A stretch of 64,000 bases of DNA from Sphaerothrix epifaneia. Lineage in GTDB: Bacteria > Cyanobacteriota > Cyanobacteriia > Phormidesmidales > Phormidesmidaceae. Of the stretch, positions 60,295 through 64,000 are shown in pieces. Each line of letters starts with the position of its first letter. Positions within the stretch are counted from its first letter, which is position 1. The notes below the pieces were generated by a model. The model did not search any database. It was not told where the DNA came from and saw only the letters and a program-made list of their open reading frames with translations. Location of the stretch: the NCBI RefSeq assembly GCF_042788235.1, contig NZ_JBHZOL010000086.1, positions 70,739 to 134,738 on the forward strand. Reading direction: 5' to 3'. A program made the position numbers and the translations under genes.

Positions 60295-62022
60295 ATGGTT
60301 GCGATCGCACCTAAGGCAGAAAAGCGTTTAACCACCCAGATAGCTGAAATTGCCGCAGATACGACAACGCTGCGATCGCTCGACTGGGATCGCGATCGCT
60401 TTGACATTGAATTTGGCCTGCAAAACGGCACCACCTACAATTCCTTCTTGATTCGCGGCGAGAAGGTGGCGTTAGTAGACACGTCTCACGCCAAGTTTCG
60501 CCAGCTTTACCTGGATTTGCTCAAGCAGCAAATTGATCCCGCCGAGATTGACTATTTGATTATTAGCCACACGGAGCCTGATCACAGCGGTTTAGTCAAA
60601 GACATTTTGACCTTAGCGCCCAATATCACGGTCGTCGGCGCTAAAGTGGCGATCGCCTTTTTAGAAGACCTGGTACATGCGCCATTTGAGAAAAAAGTAG
60701 TCAAAAATGGCGACACCCTCAATTTGGGCAACGGTCACGTTTTAGAGTTTGTCAACGCCCCCAACCTGCACTGGCCCGACACTATCTTTAGCTACGACCA
60801 CAAAACCCAAGTGCTCTTTACCTGCGATGCCTTTGGCATGCACTATTGCAGCGACGCCCCCTACGACGAAGATCTCGAAAAAATTTCGCCCGACTTTCGC
60901 TTCTACTACGAGTGCTTGATGGCACCTAACGCCCGCTCCGTCCTTTCAGCCATGAAGCGAATGGACACCCTAGGCGACATTGCCACTATTGCCACTGGGC
61001 ATGGGCCACTGCTGCGTTACAACGTCGAAGAACTTACTGGCCGCTATCGGCGCTGGAGCCAAGAAAAAGCCAAGTCAGAAACCACGGTCGGCGTGTTTTA
61101 TGTATCTGACTATGGTTACAGCGATCGCTTTTCGCAAGCCTTAGCCCGCGGCGTCACCAAAACAGGCGTCAACGTCGAAATGGTCGATATGCGATCGGCA
61201 GATCCCCACGATGTTCAAGAACTGGTCAGCCGCTCTCAGGCTTTACTGGTGGGCATGCCTCCCTCTTCGGGGGCAGAGAGTAAAACGGCTCAAAAGGCTC
61301 TCAGTATGATTTTGGCGGCGGTTAATAGTAAGCAGGCAATTGGTCTGTTTGAATCCTATGGCGGCAATGATGAGCCCATTGACCCGCTAGCCACTAAGTT
61401 TCAAGATCTAGAGCTAAAAACGGCTTTTGATCCGATTCGGATTAAAGATACGCCCTCTGAAGCGACGTATCAGCTACTAGACGAAACGGGCACTGACCTG
61501 GGTCAAGAGCTAAACCAGGCGAAAAAAATCAAAAAACTCAAATCGCTGGATGCCGACCTACAAAAAGCATTGGGTCGCATTAGCAGCGGACTCTACATCA
61601 TCACCGCCCAAAAAAGCGATGTCAAAGGGGCAATGGTGGCCTCTTGGGTATCGCAAGCTAGCTTTAAGCCGTTAGGGTTTACGGTTGCAGTGGCCAAAGA
61701 CCGGGCAATTGAATCGCTGATGCAGGTGGGCGATCGCTTTGTCTTAAACATTTTAGAAGAAAACAATTACAGCGACTTGATGAAGCATTTCCTCAAGCGC
61801 TTTCCCCCCGGAGCCGACCGTTTTCAGGGGGTGCGTACTCGTCCGGCTGAAAATGGTTCTCCGATTCTGGCGGATGCGCTGGCTTATTTGGAATGCGAAG
61901 TTTCCAGCCGCATGGAAATGAGCGATCATTGGTTGGTGTATTGCGTGGTTCAAGACGGTAAAGTTTCAGACCTCGACGGCATGACGGCAGTTCACCACCG
62001 TAAGGTTGGTAACTACTACTAG
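60295..62022 (+). CDS. flv3: flavodiiron protein Flv3
   Basis: 575-residue protein that reduces O2 to water using electrons from photosystem I (Mehler-like reaction), with Flv1. Domains in order: a metallo-beta-lactamase-like diiron domain (residues about 30-260), a flavodoxin domain (about 265-400) and a C-terminal flavin reductase domain. The diiron ligands are canonical: HTEPDH near residue 83, His in NLHWPD, and ATGHGPLL near 238. These canonical ligands place it in the Flv3/Flv4 group; proximity to Flv1, without the sll0218-type gene, indicates Flv3. An AGGAGG ribosome site precedes the ATG. Confidence 0.93.
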   Translation: MVAIAPKAEKRLTTQIAEIAADTTTLRSLDWDRDRFDIEFGLQNGTTYNSFLIRGEKVALVDTSHAKFRQLYLDLLKQQIDPAEIDYLIISHTEPDHSGLVKDILTLAPNITVVGAKVAIAFLEDLVHAPFEKKVVKNGDTLNLGNGHVLEFVNAPNLHWPDTIFSYDHKTQVLFTCDAFGMHYCSDAPYDEDLEKISPDFRFYYECLMAPNARSVLSAMKRMDTLGDIATIATGHGPLLRYNVEELTGRYRRWSQEKAKSETTVGVFYVSDYGYSDRFSQALARGVTKTGVNVEMVDMRSADPHDVQELVSRSQALLVGMPPSSGAESKTAQKALSMILAAVNSKQAIGLFESYGGNDEPIDPLATKFQDLELKTAFDPIRIKDTPSEATYQLLDETGTDLGQELNQAKKIKKLKSLDADLQKALGRISSGLYIITAQKSDVKGAMVASWVSQASFKPLGFTVAVAKDRAIESLMQVGDRFVLNILEENNYSDLMKHFLKRFPPGADRFQGVRTRPAENGSPILADALAYLECEVSSRMEMSDHWLVYCVVQDGKVSDLDGMTAVHHRKVGNYY

Positions 62023-62035
62023 CGTGCTGCCAAGC

Positions 62036-62064
62036 TTTTTTTGAGGGCTTGAAGCCCTCAAAAA
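62036..62064. terminator. bidirectional hairpin between flv3 and flv1
   Basis: Stem TTTTTGAGGGC / GCCCTCAAAAA (62038-62048, 62054-62064) with a 5-base loop (TTGAA), 14 bases after the flv3 stop. T and A runs on both flanks make it terminator-like in either direction; it may attenuate flv1 expression relative to flv3. Confidence 0.75.
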
Positions 62065-62122
62065 GTATCTTTATAACCTCACTGCATCTGTCAATTGAAA
62101 AAGTTGATAGATTACTCGGCTT

Positions 62123-63874
62123 ATGACCACTACCACTTCTGACTCCCCGGCTCCGGCGTCGCTGCAAAAGCCTCGTGACGTTCAGCTATTGGCGATCGCC
62201 CCTGACACTTTAGCCCTGCGATCGCGTAGCTGGAACCGTTTGCGCTTTGAAATTGAGTATGCGCTAGAGCGGGGCACCACCGCCAATAGCTACCTGATTC
62301 GAGGCGACAAACGGGCGCTCATCGACCCGCCGGGTGGCTCTTTTACAGAGCGGTTTCTCGATACGCTGCAACAGCAAGCTGATTTTAGCCAGCTTGACTA
62401 TGTCATTTTGGGTCATGTCAACATCAATCGCCTAGAAACCCTGCAAGCTTTGTTGGAGCAAGCTCCCCAAGTGACGCTGGTATGCTCTAATCCAGCCGCG
62501 ATCACCCTTCGGGAAGCCTTTGATCGACCGCTAAACATCCAGGTGATGAAAGGGGCACCCGATGAGCAGTTAGATTTGGGTCAGGGGCATCAGCTGCGGT
62601 TTATTCCTGTGCCCACCCCCCGCTGGCCAGACGGCTTGTGGACTTATGACACGTATAGCCAGGTACTTTACACCGATAAGTTTTTTGGCGCTCACATCTG
62701 TGACGAACGAGTCTATGACCTGGGCTGGGAAGCCCTGCTCGAAGATCGACGCTATTACTTTGACTGCCTGATGGCTCCTAGTGTGCGCCAGGTGGCTACC
62801 GCTCTCGAAAAGCTGGAAGATTTGCCCAAAGTTCATTTAATTGCGCCGGGGCATGGGCCTTTGGTGCTCTACGGTTTGCACGAACTGGTTCAGCTTTATC
62901 AGCAACGTAGCCAGCAACAGCAAACGCAAACGCTATCGGTAACCCTGATTTATGCTTCGGCCTACGGCAACACCGCCACTATTGCTCAGGCGATCGCGCG
63001 CGGCATTACTAAAGCTGGGGTTTCAGTAGAATCTATTAATGCTGAGGTGGCCGAAACGGAAGATATTCGAGCCGCCATTGAGCGAGGAGCTGGCTTTTTA
63101 ATTGGGTCGCCAACGCTGGGCGGCCATGCCCCCACCCAAATTCAAACCGCCCTGGGTACGATTCTTTCTACAGCCCCGAAAACGCAGCTAACAGGCGTTT
63201 TTGGTTCTTTTGGTTGGAGCGGCGAAGCCATTGACCTGCTCGAAAACAAGCTCAAAGATGCGGGCTACAGCTTTGGCTTTGAGCCAATTCGGGTTAAGTT
63301 TAAGCCGACAGACGTAACCCTAAAATTTTGCGAAGAAGCCGGAACAGACTTTGCGCAAGCGCTTAAAAAAGCTAAGCGGCCAAAAACCACGCGTACACCT
63401 GCCTCAGCCGTTGAGCAGGCCGTAGGGCGATTGGTTGGTTCGCTGTCCATTGTCACGGCTCGCCAAGGTGAGGTGGCCAGTGCCATGCTGGCTTCTTGGG
63501 TGGCGCAGGCCACCTTTACCCCCCCCGGCTTTACGGTGGCGGTCGCTAAAGAACGAGCGATTGAAGCGCTGATGTATCCCGGCAGTGCCTTTGTGCTGAA
63601 TATTTTGGCAGAAGGGCAGCACCTGGGGCCGATGAAGCATTTTCTTAAGCCTTTTGCGCCAGGTGAAGATCGCTTTGCCGGGGTTGAAACTGAAACGGCT
63701 GAAAACGGTTGCCCGTTTCTCAAAGAGGCGATCGCCTATTTAGAGTGCGAAGTCAGCAGCCGCATGGAGTGCGGCGACCACTGGGTGGTTTATGCCACAG
63801 TGACTCGCGGTGAAGTTCTGCAACCCAACGCTAAAACGGCTATTCACCATCGCAAGTCGGGCAGCCATTACTAA
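62123..63874 (+). CDS. flv1: flavodiiron protein Flv1
   Basis: 583-residue partner of Flv3, same domain order. The diiron ligands are replaced: the canonical HxExDH is GHVNINR, and the later His is Arg (PRWPDGLWTYD). This loss is expected for the Flv1/Flv2 group, which heterodimerises with a ligand-complete partner. The C-terminal reductase domain is conserved (TFTPPGFTVAVAKERAIEAL, CGDHWVVYATVT). It follows flv3 by 100 bases with a hairpin between them. Flv1/Flv3 protect photosystem I under fluctuating light. Confidence 0.94.
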   Translation: MTTTTSDSPAPASLQKPRDVQLLAIAPDTLALRSRSWNRLRFEIEYALERGTTANSYLIRGDKRALIDPPGGSFTERFLDTLQQQADFSQLDYVILGHVNINRLETLQALLEQAPQVTLVCSNPAAITLREAFDRPLNIQVMKGAPDEQLDLGQGHQLRFIPVPTPRWPDGLWTYDTYSQVLYTDKFFGAHICDERVYDLGWEALLEDRRYYFDCLMAPSVRQVATALEKLEDLPKVHLIAPGHGPLVLYGLHELVQLYQQRSQQQQTQTLSVTLIYASAYGNTATIAQAIARGITKAGVSVESINAEVAETEDIRAAIERGAGFLIGSPTLGGHAPTQIQTALGTILSTAPKTQLTGVFGSFGWSGEAIDLLENKLKDAGYSFGFEPIRVKFKPTDVTLKFCEEAGTDFAQALKKAKRPKTTRTPASAVEQAVGRLVGSLSIVTARQGEVASAMLASWVAQATFTPPGFTVAVAKERAIEALMYPGSAFVLNILAEGQHLGPMKHFLKPFAPGEDRFAGVETETAENGCPFLKEAIAYLECEVSSRMECGDHWVVYATVTRGEVLQPNAKTAIHHRKSGSHY

Positions 63875-63967
63875 GGAGCATTGCTGAGGCTTTATTGCGG
63901 TCACTGGTGAAGGCTAAACTAAATATGCTACCTGTAGGGATACTGGTTAATTTGAGGATGGTGACAG

Positions 63968-63989
63968 GGCGCTAGGCTAGCGCCTTTAT
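63968..63989 (+). terminator. terminator after flv1
   Basis: Stem GGCGC / GCGCC (63968-63972, 63980-63984) extended by TAG / CTA, followed by TTTATG and TTTTA. It lies about 95 bases beyond the flv1 stop, near the window edge. Confidence 0.65.
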
Positions 63990-64000
63990 GTTTTAGGCAT

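Noticed and set aside
1..64000. Insertion sequences, CRISPR arrays, prophage genes or tRNA genes
   Set aside because: No transposase-like frame, regularly spaced direct repeats or cloverleaf was found on either strand by eye.

Overview
This 64 kb window comes from a cyanobacterial chromosome. The evidence is the dense scatter of the HIP1 octamer GCGATCGC and genes specific to oxygenic phototrophs: psbV (cytochrome c550 of photosystem II), petE (plastocyanin), a one-helix high-light-inducible protein, a TxlA/HCF164-like thioredoxin, the clpR-clpP3 pair, and a flavodiiron pair (flv3, flv1). The gene set suits a free-living cyanobacterium with a sizeable genome, but genus cannot be fixed from the sequence alone. 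I see no tRNA, rRNA, insertion sequence, CRISPR array or phage gene.

Layout. 1-9.4 kb: LysM/M23-like protein, membrane protein, HDAC-family deacetylase, tRNA hydroxylase TrhO, ArsA-type ATPase, then plastocyanin, PsbV and AccD on the minus strand. 9.4-21.4 kb: a structured intergenic region (possible ncRNA), a divergent squalene/phytoene-synthase-like protein, a UvrD-type helicase, clpS with a CPBP protease, a 50-residue Hli protein behind an HLR1-like element, argF, rplU-rpmA, an unusual 19-residue repeat protein, rsmI, a PfkB kinase and a CysQ/HAL2-type phosphatase. 21.6-40.2 kb: an 18.5 kb block of seven minus-strand genes for secreted or outer-membrane proteins. 41-64 kb: TPR protein, TlyA methyltransferase, Trypco1-type protein, hydrolase, NIL-ferredoxin, TxlA-like thioredoxin, murG, pentapeptide protein, sigma-like protein, DnaJ protein, clpP3/clpR, VWA protein, glgP, Uma2 protein, ddl, fused oligopeptide ABC ATPase, flv3 and flv1.

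The most distinctive part is the 21.6-40.2 kb block. In transcription order it encodes an 837-residue DUF11-like protein, a 188-residue single-domain DUF11-like protein, a 515-residue DUF11 plus SdrD-like protein whose stop overlaps (TAATG) the start of a 1255-residue Ig-domain/beta-barrel outer-membrane protein, a 535-residue beta-helix protein, an 1159-residue glycine-rich GEVED protein and a 1353-residue GEVED/beta-helix/DUF11 protein. Several share N- or C-terminal modules, so they are paralogous parts of one surface system. I read it as a cell-surface or outer-membrane assembly with its own barrel protein. That is inference; nothing in the sequence proves the function.

The rest is largely housekeeping: photosynthetic electron transport and photoprotection (psbV, petE, hli, flv1/flv3), envelope synthesis (murG, ddl), proteolysis (clpS, clpR, clpP3, CPBP), translation (rplU, rpmA, rsmI, tlyA, trhO) and carbon or nitrogen metabolism (accD, glgP, argF).
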